Source: an uncultured bacterium
GTDB lineage: Bacteria > Cyanobacteriota > Vampirovibrionia > Gastranaerophilales > Gastranaerophilaceae
Direction: 5' to 3'
Length of the DNA: 40,548 nt
Assembly (NCBI GenBank): GCA_902795965.1
Contig: CADBNI010000043.1
Coordinates: 1 to 40,548 of the forward strand
This document shows positions 6,970 to 14,918 of this stretch, piece by piece (positions within the stretch are counted from its first letter, which is position 1; each line of letters starts with the position of its first letter). The notes under the pieces are model-generated. The model did no database searches, was not told where the DNA came from, and saw only the letters and a list, made by a program, of their open reading frames with translations. Position numbers and translations under genes: made by a program.

Positions 6970-8525
6970 CCTCTGCTTTTGCTTTTCTTAAACAGGAACA
7001 AAAGCGGAACAAGTGCAAAACACATAACGCCAAAAATCCTGAATGCGTCCATAAATGCCCACAAAGTAGCTTGTTTTACCAAAGTTCCGTACTGAACATA
7101 ACTTGCCATGTGCCTTGCAACTTCGGGACTTGTATATTGCATCAAAGCTCCCGAGATTGCCTGAACTCGTTCAATAAACACAGGATTAAGTTCGCTCAAC
7201 TTGCCGACCATCATATATTGATGAACCTGTGCAAATCGTGTCAACATAGTTGCAACAAGTGAAGTTCCTATCGCACCGCCAATATTTTTAAACAGGTTTT
7301 GCAAACCCGATGCATTTGTCATCTGCTGATTGGAAAGCGTTTCCAAAGACAAATTGATAATAGGAACCATTGAAAGCCCTAATCCAAAACCCATCAGGCA
7401 GTTCGGAATCATAATATTCATCTGTGCAATCTGAAGGTTCAAAAATCCGAATGAAACACCTGCCGCACCGATACATAACAGTCCCGCAATAACCAGTTTT
7501 CGCTTGTCAACTTTATCAGCAATAAAAGCGCAAACTATCGTTGCGGTCAAACTTCCGATACCGCGAGGCATCATTGACATACCGCTTAAAAATGCCGTAT
7601 ATCCCATCATACTTTGTAAAAATTGAGGTAAAATTGCAATAGATGCGTACAAAACCGATTGCATTATGACTTGTATAAACGTACCGATTACAAAGTTCTT
7701 ATCCTTAAATACGCTCAAATCAACAAGTGTATCTTTTCTTACAATCTGCGATACAAAAAAGCAAACTGCCGAAATACAAGAAATTGAAAATATCCAGCAA
7801 ATCCAAGGAGCATTGAACCAATCCGCATTATTACCCTTATCAAAAAATACCTGAAGGCACAAAAGCCAAATAATCAAAAAAGTAAATCCGAGTCCGTCAA
7901 TTTTAACATTCTTTTGACGTCTTGCATACGGAGGGTTAAAGAGTAAATTCTTAGCCAAAAATGCCGCCAAACAGCCTAAAGGTACGTTTATAAAAAATAT
8001 CCAAGGCCATGACCAGTTATCCGTAATCCAACCGCCCAAAACAGGCCCGATAATAGGTGCAAGAATTACCCCCATACCGAAAATAGCCATTGCCGAACCG
8101 CGTTTTTCTTTCGGAAAACTCTCCATCATAATAGCCTGAGACAACGGAACGATACCGCCGCCGCCCGCGCCCTGCAATATTCTGAAAATTACCATTTGTC
8201 CCAAACTCGTTGCCATACCGCAAAGAAATGAGGCTATCGTAAACATCAAAATACTTATTACATAAAAGTTTTTACGTCCGAAAAGTTTGCTGAAAAAGTC
8301 TACCGACGGAATAACAATACCGCTCGCAATCAAATAACTCGTCAAAATCCATATACTTTCATCACGTGTAGCAGAGAAACTTCCTGCCATGTGAGGTAAT
8401 GCAACGTTTGCAATCGTTCCGTCCATTACATAAACAAATACGGCAAGCAAAACGGGCATACATGCCAGCCACGGATTTTCGGGTAAATATTTATTCTCAT
8501 CTTCTGCTATTGCTTGAGTAGACAT
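6966..8525 (-). CDS. emrB: DHA2-family drug:H+ antiporter, EmrB/QacA type
   Basis: A 519-residue major facilitator with the 14-helix layout of the DHA2 group. Motifs include VMDGTIANVALPHMAGSF at the end of the first helix (motif D1), GRKNFYVISI after the second helix, and the antiporter motif C GMGVILAPIIGPVLGGW. It exports drugs or other hydrophobic compounds through the EmrA-like adaptor and a TolC-type channel. It follows the emrA-like gene after a 119-bp spacer containing an inverted repeat and is the last gene of a marR-emrA-emrB operon. AAAGGAAA precedes the ATG. Confidence 0.93.
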   Translation of the reverse strand: MSTQAIAEDENKYLPENPWLACMPVLLAVFVYVMDGTIANVALPHMAGSFSATRDESIWILTSYLIASGIVIPSVDFFSKLFGRKNFYVISILMFTIASFLCGMATSLGQMVIFRILQGAGGGGIVPLSQAIMMESFPKEKRGSAMAIFGMGVILAPIIGPVLGGWITDNWSWPWIFFINVPLGCLAAFLAKNLLFNPPYARRQKNVKIDGLGFTFLIIWLLCLQVFFDKGNNADWFNAPWICWIFSISCISAVCFFVSQIVRKDTLVDLSVFKDKNFVIGTFIQVIMQSVLYASIAILPQFLQSMMGYTAFLSGMSMMPRGIGSLTATIVCAFIADKVDKRKLVIAGLLCIGAAGVSFGFLNLQIAQMNIMIPNCLMGFGLGLSMVPIINLSLETLSNQQMTNASGLQNLFKNIGGAIGTSLVATMLTRFAQVHQYMMVGKLSELNPVFIERVQAISGALMQYTSPEVARHMASYVQYGTLVKQATLWAFMDAFRIFGVMCFALVPLLFLFKKSKSRG

Positions 8526-8544
8526 TTAATTTCCTTTCAATGAA

Positions 8545-8644
8545 GATGTATAGAGATATAGTCATTATAGGTTTTCCACAAAAATTTTGCCAAGACTGCA
8601 TTTATTAAATAGCCGTTCCTCTATACATCTATACCTCCATACCT
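8545..8644. repeat. Inverted repeat with 8-bp tandem units between emrA and emrB
   Basis: GATGTATAGAG (8545-8555) is perfectly repeated in inverse at 8619-8629, where the arm continues as tandem TAGAGGTA-like units (minus strand GAGGTATG, GAGGTATA, GATGTATA) right up to the TAG stop of the emrA gene at 8645-8647. The element could form a long hairpin between the two pump genes. Its arm structure resembles the elements at 13297, 14778 and 36403. Confidence 0.6.
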
Positions 8645-9637
8645 CTACTTAACTCTGACTTTCGGTACAACCGACATTCCCGGCACGATATTAAACTCGT
8701 TCGGGTCGATTTTTTCCGTAAATACAATTTTTACGGGAATTCTTTGTACGATTTTTACAAAAGAACCGACTGCGTTTTCGGGCGGAAAAAGACTTGATTT
8801 TGCACCGGAAGCTCTTTGAATACTGTCAATTTTACCTTTGAATATATGGTTAGGATACGTGTCAATTTTAATATCTACTTCCTGACCGGGTTTCATATGG
8901 CGAAGTTGGTTTTCTTTATAGTTTGCAACAACCCAAACATTTTCGGGAACAATTACAAACAAAGGAGTTCCGACATTTACATACATACCTTTTTCAACAC
9001 GTCTTGAAGAAACGGTACCCGATTGAGGAGCTTTCACTTCGGTATAAGAAAGGTTCAATTTCGCTTTATCCCTTTGAGCTTTAGCTTCTTTCAAATCCGC
9101 ATCGGCAACCTTTTTACCTTCATTTGACAACAAAGCCTGTTCTGATTGGGTTCTGTTAGCCAATGCCGCATCATATTTTGCCTGAGCATTATCAAGAATT
9201 TGTTTTGAAACCGCACCCTGCTCATACAAAGTTGTATATCTGTCAAGATCTTTTTTTGCAACATCAATATTTGTCTGAGATGCTTTAAAATTAGCCTGAG
9301 CATTTTTTTGGTTTAACAAAATTCTTTCGTATCTTGCATCAGCCTGCGCAAGTGCAACTTCATAATCAACAGGATCTATTTTTGCAACCAAATCACCTTC
9401 CTTAACTTTTTGGTTATCGGTTATAAATACTTCCGTAATTTGTCCGCTGACTCTTGGTGCAACCTGAACGGTTGTCGTTTCAACATACGCATCATCGGTT
9501 GATTCATACATCAAAGAGTCATGAATAAAGTACGCACCCGCACATACACCCAAAATACCGACTGCAATACCGATATATCTTTTGAACGGTTTATGTTCTT
9601 TTTTTACTTCCTGTTCGTTTGTGTTTTGTTCTTCCAT
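8645..9637 (-). CDS. emrA: EmrA/HlyD-type membrane fusion protein
   Basis: A 330-residue periplasmic adaptor: short cytoplasmic N-terminus, one membrane segment (IGIAVGILGVCAGAYFI), then YESTDDAYVETTTVQVAPRV, the typical start of EmrA proteins. A barrel-sandwich (lipoyl) domain encloses an alpha-helical hairpin (about residues 90-190), and the second lipoyl half reads LSYTEVKAPQSGTVSSRRVE. It links the EmrB-like exporter to the outer-membrane channel, probably the TolC-like protein encoded divergently at 10229. AGAGGT precedes the ATG. The MarR gene ends 9 bp upstream, so the genes are co-transcribed. Confidence 0.93.
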   Translation of the reverse strand: MEEQNTNEQEVKKEHKPFKRYIGIAVGILGVCAGAYFIHDSLMYESTDDAYVETTTVQVAPRVSGQITEVFITDNQKVKEGDLVAKIDPVDYEVALAQADARYERILLNQKNAQANFKASQTNIDVAKKDLDRYTTLYEQGAVSKQILDNAQAKYDAALANRTQSEQALLSNEGKKVADADLKEAKAQRDKAKLNLSYTEVKAPQSGTVSSRRVEKGMYVNVGTPLFVIVPENVWVVANYKENQLRHMKPGQEVDIKIDTYPNHIFKGKIDSIQRASGAKSSLFPPENAVGSFVKIVQRIPVKIVFTEKIDPNEFNIVPGMSVVPKVRVK

Positions 9638-9646
9638 TTTTACCTC

Positions 9647-10120
9647 TTATATTTTCATTTCTACTTTATTTTCCAAATTTAATCTGAAATCCCTCAATAC
9701 ATTGCGAACCTTGAGCATCTCCTCATGCGGAACAACACCCGTAACATTTTCAAGATAAGATATTATTTTATCCGAAATTTCACGCAATGCTTTTAAACCT
9801 TTTCGTGTCATGCCCATTTTTTTAACGAGCCTGTTATTTTTAGTATCAACAAATCTTTTTATAAATCCTTTTTCTTCCAGCGAATCCAAAATACGTCCCG
9901 TATTCGCTCTGTCCTTCAATATAAGTTTTGCCAAATCTCTCTGACAAATCCCATCGTTACAAGCAATCATATCAAGAGCAGAACATTCATCAAGAGATAT
10001 TTCAATTTTCAACTTGTCAAACAACTGCATGGTAAGCATTTTCATAAGTTTTGCAGTTTTTGCCAACTCATAATGAATACTGTCCGTAAAATGTATTTCC
10101 CTTATATTAGTATTTTCCAT
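9647..10120 (-). CDS. MarR-family transcriptional regulator
   Basis: 157 residues with the MarR winged-helix fold: dimer helices at both ends, and a DNA-binding core CQRDLAKLILKDRANTGRIL followed by DSLEEKGFIKRFVDTKNNR (wing). MarR proteins usually repress their own operon and release DNA upon binding a drug-like ligand. It heads the emrA-emrB operon and is divergent from the tolC-like gene; TTGTTG-N6-CAACAA in the shared intergenic region is a fitting operator, so it likely controls the whole pump. No clear Shine-Dalgarno is seen before its ATG. Confidence 0.92.
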   Translation of the reverse strand: MENTNIREIHFTDSIHYELAKTAKLMKMLTMQLFDKLKIEISLDECSALDMIACNDGICQRDLAKLILKDRANTGRILDSLEEKGFIKRFVDTKNNRLVKKMGMTRKGLKALREISDKIISYLENVTGVVPHEEMLKVRNVLRDFRLNLENKVEMKI

Positions 10121-10149
10121 GATTTCGTAGCTTATGTTGCAAAAAAAAT

Positions 10150-10181
10150 TTGTTGCATTTACAACAACATTATGCTAACAT
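10150..10181 (+). promoter_or_regulatory. MarR operator candidate and promoter of the tolC-like gene
   Basis: TTGTTG-N6-CAACAA (10150-10167) is a perfect palindrome of MarR-box type. It overlaps a -35 TTGCAT (10154-10159); 16 bp later is an extended -10, TGC-TAACAT (10173-10181). A further TGTTGC copy lies at about 10135-10140, towards the marR gene. Binding here would shut off the tolC-like gene and probably the divergent marR operon. Confidence 0.55.
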
Positions 10182-10228
10182 ATCATTATAAAAAATGCAA
10201 GCAGTTTAAAAGAGGAAAATAAAATTTT

Positions 10229-11620
10229 ATGAAAAAAATTATAACAACAGCATTATTGGCAAGTATACTCGGTATGAATTTCATACCCGTTCTTGCGGTT
10301 GAAAATAAAACAACAAATACACCAAAACAATTCAAAAGCATGGTGAATAAAAACAAAAAAGTATCAAATGATTACAAATTTGCCTATATTAATATGGATT
10401 GGTGGAAAAACTTTGATGATGATATTTTGACCGAATATATAGAAAAGGCTGTTTTGAATAACTACGATTTAAAAATGGCGACTTTGAGCGTTCAAGAATA
10501 TTATCAAAACGTCAAAATGCAATTTTCACAAGAATTACCGCAAGTCGGAGCGGCAGGCGGAGCAGGTTTGACTAAAATGCCGGGGTACACTAATACGGGC
10601 GGAAATTTCGGACTTCCTATTTTGGTCAGTTATGAAGCGGATATTTTCTTGAAAAACCATGACAAAACAAAATCAATCAAAAAATTATACGAAGGTTCAA
10701 AACTTGATGAACGCGCGGCATATATTTCGATTGCATCTGCGGTAGGAACGGTTTATTTTAACATAATCAACCTTGATAAAATTATTGCTTTGCAGGAAGA
10801 AATCGTGAATATAAGACAGGAAATTTATGATTTGTTCCTTGCGAGAAACAAAGAAGGCTTGACCTCAACCGCCGATACGGTAAAAGCAAATAAATCATTG
10901 ATTGCGGGTCAAACAACTTTGATTGAATTAAAAAAACAGAGAAAACAACTTCTTTATCAGCTTTGCGTTCTGATAGGCGAAAGCCCCGAAAATGCGGATT
11001 CGCTAAAACGAGCTTCAATAGACGATTTAAAATGGGATTTGAATATTCCCGAATATGTTCCGTCAGAAATCATTGTTCAACGTCCGGACTATATGAAAGC
11101 GGAATTGATGGTGGAAAAAGCGGGTATTGATGTCAGAGTAGCAAAAAAAGAATTTCTGCCTTCATTGAATTTGGGCGGACTGGCTCTGTTTAACGCAACC
11201 AATTTGGGTAGTCTTTTTACTACAAGAAACATGCTTCTCGGACTTGGCGGAGGACTTGTGGGTTCTTTGTTTACGGGCGGAAGAAAAATTGCTAATTTAA
11301 GACTTAAAAAAGCTGCTTATGAAAGAATATTACAGAATTACTACAAAACTAATTTGACGGCTATACAGGAAATTAACGATTCCCTCGTAGTTGCAAGACT
11401 TGACAGAGAAAAAATGGCTCAAACCGAAAAACAGTTGAATTTGGAAAAATCCGACTACGGTTATAACGAAAAGAAATACGAACAAGGTATAATCTCCAGA
11501 TTGGATTTAATCCAATATCAAGAAAACCTTCTATCTATCGAAAAACTTGTTGCTCAGCAAAAAGTTGAATGCATGACGGATTCAATCAGCTTGTATAAAG
11601 CAACAGGCAGTAAAATATAA
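10229..11620 (+). CDS. TolC/NodT-type outer-membrane efflux channel
   Basis: 463 residues with a signal peptide (MKKIITTALLASILGMNF to about Ala23) and the two-fold repeated helical domains of the outer membrane efflux protein family; for example MDWWKNFDDDILTEYIEKAV near the N-terminus and later QRPDYMKAELMVEKAGIDV, typical of OprM/NodT members. There is no lipobox cysteine, so it is not lipidated like OprM. It forms the outer-membrane duct of a tripartite pump. Divergent from marR-emrA-emrB, the natural partner set. A GAGGA ribosome site lies about 12 nt before the ATG. A strong terminator follows. Confidence 0.9.
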   Translation: MKKIITTALLASILGMNFIPVLAVENKTTNTPKQFKSMVNKNKKVSNDYKFAYINMDWWKNFDDDILTEYIEKAVLNNYDLKMATLSVQEYYQNVKMQFSQELPQVGAAGGAGLTKMPGYTNTGGNFGLPILVSYEADIFLKNHDKTKSIKKLYEGSKLDERAAYISIASAVGTVYFNIINLDKIIALQEEIVNIRQEIYDLFLARNKEGLTSTADTVKANKSLIAGQTTLIELKKQRKQLLYQLCVLIGESPENADSLKRASIDDLKWDLNIPEYVPSEIIVQRPDYMKAELMVEKAGIDVRVAKKEFLPSLNLGGLALFNATNLGSLFTTRNMLLGLGGGLVGSLFTGGRKIANLRLKKAAYERILQNYYKTNLTAIQEINDSLVVARLDREKMAQTEKQLNLEKSDYGYNEKKYEQGIISRLDLIQYQENLLSIEKLVAQQKVECMTDSISLYKATGSKI

Positions 11621-11642
11621 CCCATCTTTTTATAAAGTATTG

Positions 11643-11666
11643 TGCCGGCAATAAGCCGGCATTTTT
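11643..11666 (+). terminator. Rho-independent terminator after the tolC-like gene
   Basis: TGCCGGC at 11643-11649 pairs perfectly with GCCGGCA at 11655-11661 around a 5-nt loop, followed by TTTTTGTT. It sits 22 bp after the stop codon and just before the stop of the convergent regulator gene. Confidence 0.9.
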
Positions 11667-11667
11667 G

Positions 11668-11871
11668 TTATTCATCAACTTCAATCAAAATATCATAAAT
11701 TGAGCAACCGAAAAATTTGCTGATTATTTCTAATGTACTTAATTTATAATCGTGATATTTTCCGCTAAAAAGATTGCTGACAGTTCCTATACTGAGATTA
11801 GTGGCTTTTACAATTTCTTCTTGAGTGTACTTACGTTTCCATCTGACATTATACAAATTCACAATATACAT
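11668..11871 (-). CDS. Small XRE-type HTH regulator paired with prepilin B
   Basis: 67 residues, a single Cro/C1-type helix-turn-helix: KYTQEEIVKATNLSIGTVSN (helices 2 and 3) followed by LSTLEIISKFFGCSIYDILI. A longer reading frame exists upstream, but its extra residues look non-coding and run into the prepilin gene. The ATG at 11871 is chosen because a perfect TATAAT (minus strand, 11884-11879) ends 7 nt before it with no Shine-Dalgarno, suggesting a leaderless message; ATG11880 is the alternative. Divergent from the prepilin gene at 11981, with palindromes between; likely its local repressor by analogy with the other three pairs here. Confidence 0.75.
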   Translation of the reverse strand: MYIVNLYNVRWKRKYTQEEIVKATNLSIGTVSNLFSGKYHDYKLSTLEIISKFFGCSIYDILIEVDE

Positions 11872-11901
11872 AGTAAACATTATATTTTGTTTATAATGCA
11901 G

Positions 11902-11949
11902 TTGACATTTTATATATTGCAATATAATATATATTCTATTACAATAGAA
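11902..11949 (+). promoter_or_regulatory. Prepilin B promoter with two palindromes
   Basis: Perfect TTGACA (11902-11907), a 17-bp spacer and TAATAT (11925-11930). The spacer contains a 14-bp palindrome TATATTGCAATATA (11913-11926), and TTCTATT-AC-AATAGAA (11934-11949) covers the start-site region. Both are good operator candidates. Confidence 0.75.
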
Positions 11950-11980
11950 GATATGACATAAAACTTTAAAGGAGAAAATC

Positions 11981-12946
11981 ATGGCAAAAAATTTCGGTTT
12001 TACTTTGGCAGAGGTTTTAATCACCCTCGGCATTGTTGGTGTTGTAGCCGCTGTGACTTTGCCGACACTTATAAATAATATAAAATATCAATCCTACGAC
12101 AACGCAAAAAGAAAAATCCTTAATTCGGTCGGTGAGGCGGGTCGTCTTTTGGCAATAGAAGGAGATTTAAACGGAGCAACAGACGCGGAAGATTTTGTTA
12201 AAAATCACCTTTCAAAAAAACTTTCAATCGCAAAAATGTGTGATAGTTCTCACTTAGGTGATTGCGGATTGCCGAGTACTTTTTACAAAACAAACGGCAA
12301 AACAACCATGAGCATGCCAACCAAAATGAAAGGTGGTACCGCTGCATACGTATTCAACTACGGAAGTACCGAAACACAAGCATACGCAAACAAAAACAGT
12401 TATGGTTTTTTAACAGGTAACGGATACGGTGTAAATTTGTTCTATAACGGAGCATGTGAACCTGACATTAAAAATACTAAAGCAATGTTAACAAACCAGG
12501 ACGGCTACAAATATTATTGGTCACAAAATCACATGTGCTTTTTTGCGATTTATGACATGAACGGCAAGGGTGGTCCGAACGTAGTCGGAAAAGATATAGG
12601 ACTTGTGGGCGTCTATTATCCGAACGAGGAAACAAGAGCAGTGGCAGTACTGCCTGCGGATTACAGTTACAGTTCAAGTGGTCGTGGACAGTCAATGACA
12701 CCGGCAAGTTTTACCGGTGCAGCAAAAATGTGTTATGAACAATTCGGCAAGGATTATCGTATGCCTGATAGAGATGAACTTTCTCTCATGGCTATGGCAG
12801 GAAACTTAATTGGTCATAATGCCTCTAATTTTTGGTCAGGAACTGTAATCGGCTCAGATTTAGCTTGGATGCAGAATTTTTATGGCGGTAATCGCTATAC
12901 GTGGACAATTACCCGTAACAACTATATTCATTGCATAAGAAAATAA
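11981..12946 (+). CDS. Type IV prepilin-like protein B with a DUF1566/Lcl-like C-terminal domain
   Basis: 321 residues. A 6-residue leader ends in Gly, then FTLAEVLITLGIVGVVAAVT gives the prepilin peptidase site and assembly helix. The head domain is larger than in the other three copies. Its last 80 residues (FGKDYRMPDRDELSLMAMAG, then NFWSGT, NFYGG and a terminal CIRK) match the layout of DUF1566/Lcl-type adhesin-like domains (LPTRDEL, WSST, CVR). This suggests a surface-exposed tip or minor pilin with a binding role; that is inference. AAAGGAGA precedes the ATG. Divergent from a small HTH regulator. Confidence 0.87.
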   Translation: MAKNFGFTLAEVLITLGIVGVVAAVTLPTLINNIKYQSYDNAKRKILNSVGEAGRLLAIEGDLNGATDAEDFVKNHLSKKLSIAKMCDSSHLGDCGLPSTFYKTNGKTTMSMPTKMKGGTAAYVFNYGSTETQAYANKNSYGFLTGNGYGVNLFYNGACEPDIKNTKAMLTNQDGYKYYWSQNHMCFFAIYDMNGKGGPNVVGKDIGLVGVYYPNEETRAVAVLPADYSYSSSGRGQSMTPASFTGAAKMCYEQFGKDYRMPDRDELSLMAMAGNLIGHNASNFWSGTVIGSDLAWMQNFYGGNRYTWTITRNNYIHCIRK

Positions 12947-12972
12947 TCTATCGGGCAATACAAAATTTCAGC

Positions 12973-13002
12973 ATCTCCTTTATACTGCGTTATGAAGGAG
13001 AT
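12973..13002 (+). promoter_or_regulatory. Hairpin that would cover the ribosome binding site of the next gene
   Basis: ATCTCCTT (12973-12980) is perfectly complementary to AAGGAGAT (12995-13002), which contains the Shine-Dalgarno of the gene starting at 13007. If transcribed together, translation would be shut off until the 8-bp stem melts. A possible -10 (TATACT, 12981-12986) lies between the arms, in which case only the second arm would be in the RNA. Confidence 0.4.
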
Positions 13003-13006
13003 ATTT

Positions 13007-13300
13007 ATGTCAAAAAATTTACTCAAATCTATAGGAAAAATTATCGAATCGAACGGTTCGGATAAAATTACTCTTTTTACAAACCACCTCAAAATTGACG
13101 GGAAACTTTTTATTCCCGAAGGTAAATGTGAAGAATGTCACGACGATTTTATCACGCTTGAAGATGCTCTAATGTGCAGGCTTTCTGATTATTGCACCTG
13201 TGACGGCGAAGATTGCGACTGCAACGATTACGTGTGTTTTAAATACGATTGGCTAAATGTTGCAATAGACGACATAGTCGCGTTTAGTGTAATTAAGTGA
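13007..13300 (+). CDS. Cysteine-rich small protein of unknown function
   Basis: 97 residues. The N-terminal half is mixed (LLKSIGKIIESNGSDKITLF); the middle has CEECHDDF and the C-terminal half a dense cysteine/aspartate run (CTCDGEDCDCNDYVC). Seven or more cysteines suggest metal or iron-sulfur binding, or disulfides, but there is no signal peptide and no family I recognise. ATG13007 is chosen over 12992 because AAGGAG lies 6 nt before it. The TGA stop is part of the first unit of the repeat element that follows. Confidence 0.75.
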   Translation: MSKNLLKSIGKIIESNGSDKITLFTNHLKIDGKLFIPEGKCEECHDDFITLEDALMCRLSDYCTCDGEDCDCNDYVCFKYDWLNVAIDDIVAFSVIK

Positions 13301-13407
13301 GAAGTGAGAGGTGAAAAAGTGAAAAGTTCATTAAGCTCGCTTCGCTCGTAATATATTATTTATGTTGTATAGTAAACCGTTTTGGTCTTTTCACATCTCA
13401 CTTTTCA
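13297..13407. repeat. Hairpin repeat element with GTGAAAA-type arms (copy 1)
   Basis: The left arm is made of 7-8-bp units (GTGAGAA, GTGAGAG, GTGAAAAA, GTGAAAA), the right arm of the inverse (CTTTTCAC, ATCTCAC, TTTTCAC). Between them is a core with ATTAAGCTCGCTTCGCTCG, then an AT-rich part and AAACCGTTTTGGT. The core is shared with the copy at 36403. The left arm supplies the TGA stop of the cysteine-rich gene and the right arm the TGA stop of the convergent HD-GYP gene. Confidence 0.8.
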
Positions 13408-14664
13408 CGACATTACCGCTTCAGCCAACGCATTCACGACAACGGGATCCCATTTTGAACCCGCTTCGGATTTTACAATTTCAAGGGCTTTTTCGACAGG
13501 CATTGCCTTTCTGTAAGGTCTGTCGGAGGTCATTGCACAATAGACATCTGCAACGGCAATAATTCTTGAACCGAACGGAATGGATTGACCTTTCAAACCT
13601 TCGGGTGAACCCGATCCGTCATATCTTTCCTTCTGATAAGTAATATAAGGAACGACCTCGGACAAGAAATTAATATTCATCAACAAATGAACACCAACGT
13701 TTGAATGCTCCTGAATTTTTTTCAGATTTTCGGGAGAAAGTTTGCCGTTAGTTGCGAAAATTTCTTCGGGCAATGCAATTTTTCCGATATTTTGCAAAAG
13801 TCCTGCATAATAAATCAAATCCGTTGTTTTTTCGTTCAATTTCAACTGTCTGCAAATCTGTCTTGCAAGGTTTGCCGTATTTTGAGAATGCGAAACTTTA
13901 TACTGACCTTTTGTATCAACCGCATTAGCCAAATGTTCGACAAAACTCTGCTGATAATCGCACAAATCTCCGATTAGTGCGGTCAATTCCGCCCTTATAT
14001 GCTGTAATTCACCAACGGTAGAACCCTCATCTGCAATAAGTTTGTTTGTTTCATCAATAGTTTGCTGTAAAGTTACGGAAGTTGCAAAAAGTACCCCGAT
14101 ACTTTCAACAAGTTCAATAAATTCTTCATTAATCGGTTTGTCATTATTATAATTAATAACAATTACACCGGCAGACTTGATATTGCAATGCATAGGAACG
14201 GCAACAACGTCTTCAAAAACGGTTTCTTTATTAACAAAAGCCTTGCCGATTGCAGAATTTTCATCAATATCAATAGTTTGAACCGTATCTGACGTAGCAC
14301 CGACAAGTTCTAATTTATTGTTTTTTTCAAGATAAATTGCACAATTTTCCGCATCAAGCATCTGTTTAACCGAATGTGCAATAGATGTATAAATAGCCTG
14401 CGCCTCATTGTTGTCAAAACTCAAAACGCAAAGGGTATTTTGCAAAGAATAAATCGAAATCAATTCTTTTAACTGTCCGATTAAACCTGCTTTTTTATCT
14501 TTAACATTGGCACCGATTTTTCGTGCCAAATCTTCGGAAATAAGATTTTCCGCTATAAAATCACCTAAGTTAAGTGCAAAAATTTCTTCAATGGGGTCTT
14601 GATCAATTAAAAATTCCGACTGGGAAAATAATGAAACACCTTTATTCTTCTCTTCTTTTGCCAT
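13405..14664 (-). CDS. GAF and degenerate HD-GYP domain protein
   Basis: 419 residues: an N-terminal segment, a GAF-like sensor domain (about residues 95-220, with CAIYLEKNNKLELVGATSD and AVPMHCNIKSAGVIVI), and a C-terminal HD-GYP domain (about 240-419). HD-GYP enzymes normally hydrolyse cyclic di-GMP through an HD pair, an HH pair and other metal ligands. Here the HD pair is Gln291-Asn292 (GLLQNIGK) and the HH pair is Tyr343-Gln344 (TYQKERYDGSGSP), and GYP is GSP. The domain is therefore probably inactive and may sense or scaffold. ATG14664 is chosen because AAGGAAA precedes it; an upstream frame adds a hydrophobic stretch without a ribosome site. Confidence 0.88.
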   Translation of the reverse strand: MAKEEKNKGVSLFSQSEFLIDQDPIEEIFALNLGDFIAENLISEDLARKIGANVKDKKAGLIGQLKELISIYSLQNTLCVLSFDNNEAQAIYTSIAHSVKQMLDAENCAIYLEKNNKLELVGATSDTVQTIDIDENSAIGKAFVNKETVFEDVVAVPMHCNIKSAGVIVINYNNDKPINEEFIELVESIGVLFATSVTLQQTIDETNKLIADEGSTVGELQHIRAELTALIGDLCDYQQSFVEHLANAVDTKGQYKVSHSQNTANLARQICRQLKLNEKTTDLIYYAGLLQNIGKIALPEEIFATNGKLSPENLKKIQEHSNVGVHLLMNINFLSEVVPYITYQKERYDGSGSPEGLKGQSIPFGSRIIAVADVYCAMTSDRPYRKAMPVEKALEIVKSEAGSKWDPVVVNALAEAVMS

Positions 14665-14777
14665 AAAAAATTTCCTTACATTCCTACCGATTATTATAAC
14701 GGCAAAGATTATAAAAAACTTTAACAAATTTTACAAAAATTCATACTTTTGTATGGCAAAGTTCTAACTAAAGTTGG

Positions 14778-14918
14778 AGAAGTAAGATAAGTGAGGTAAG
14801 TCGGATAAGTGCATTTCGGTATGCCAAAGGCGCACATAAAAATTAAAGTGATTTAATTATTTCGTGCGCAAAGCGCACCATAAAGTACTTACCTAACTTA
14901 TCGAACTTATCAAACTTT
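14778..14918. repeat. Hairpin repeat element with AAGTnnGAT-type 9-bp arms
   Basis: The left arm (about 14778-14811) consists of 9-bp units (AAGTAAGAT, AAGTGAGGT, AAGTCGGAT, AAGTGC). The right arm (about 14884-14918) is the inverse of AAGTTAGGT, AAGTTCGAT and AAGTTTGAT and ends on the rsmD stop. The core has GGCGCAC and the hairpin GTGCGC-AAA-GCGCAC; read on the minus strand this GGTGCGC-nnn-GCGCACGAAA core recurs at 20594-20616. The 14665-14777 part upstream shows no gene. Confidence 0.7.

Noticed and set aside
11872-12033. N-terminal extension of the regulator gene at locus B
   Set aside because: It would run through the prepilin promoter and into the prepilin gene; the domain is complete from residue 1 of the shorter form.
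13297-13330. Possible CRISPR array from repeated GTGAnAA units
   Set aside because: Units are 7-8 bp without spacers; it is an arm of an inverted element.
13362-13562. 66-residue plus-strand frame over the hairpin element and the end of the HD-GYP gene
   Set aside because: Low-complexity translation of repeat arms and antisense of a real gene.
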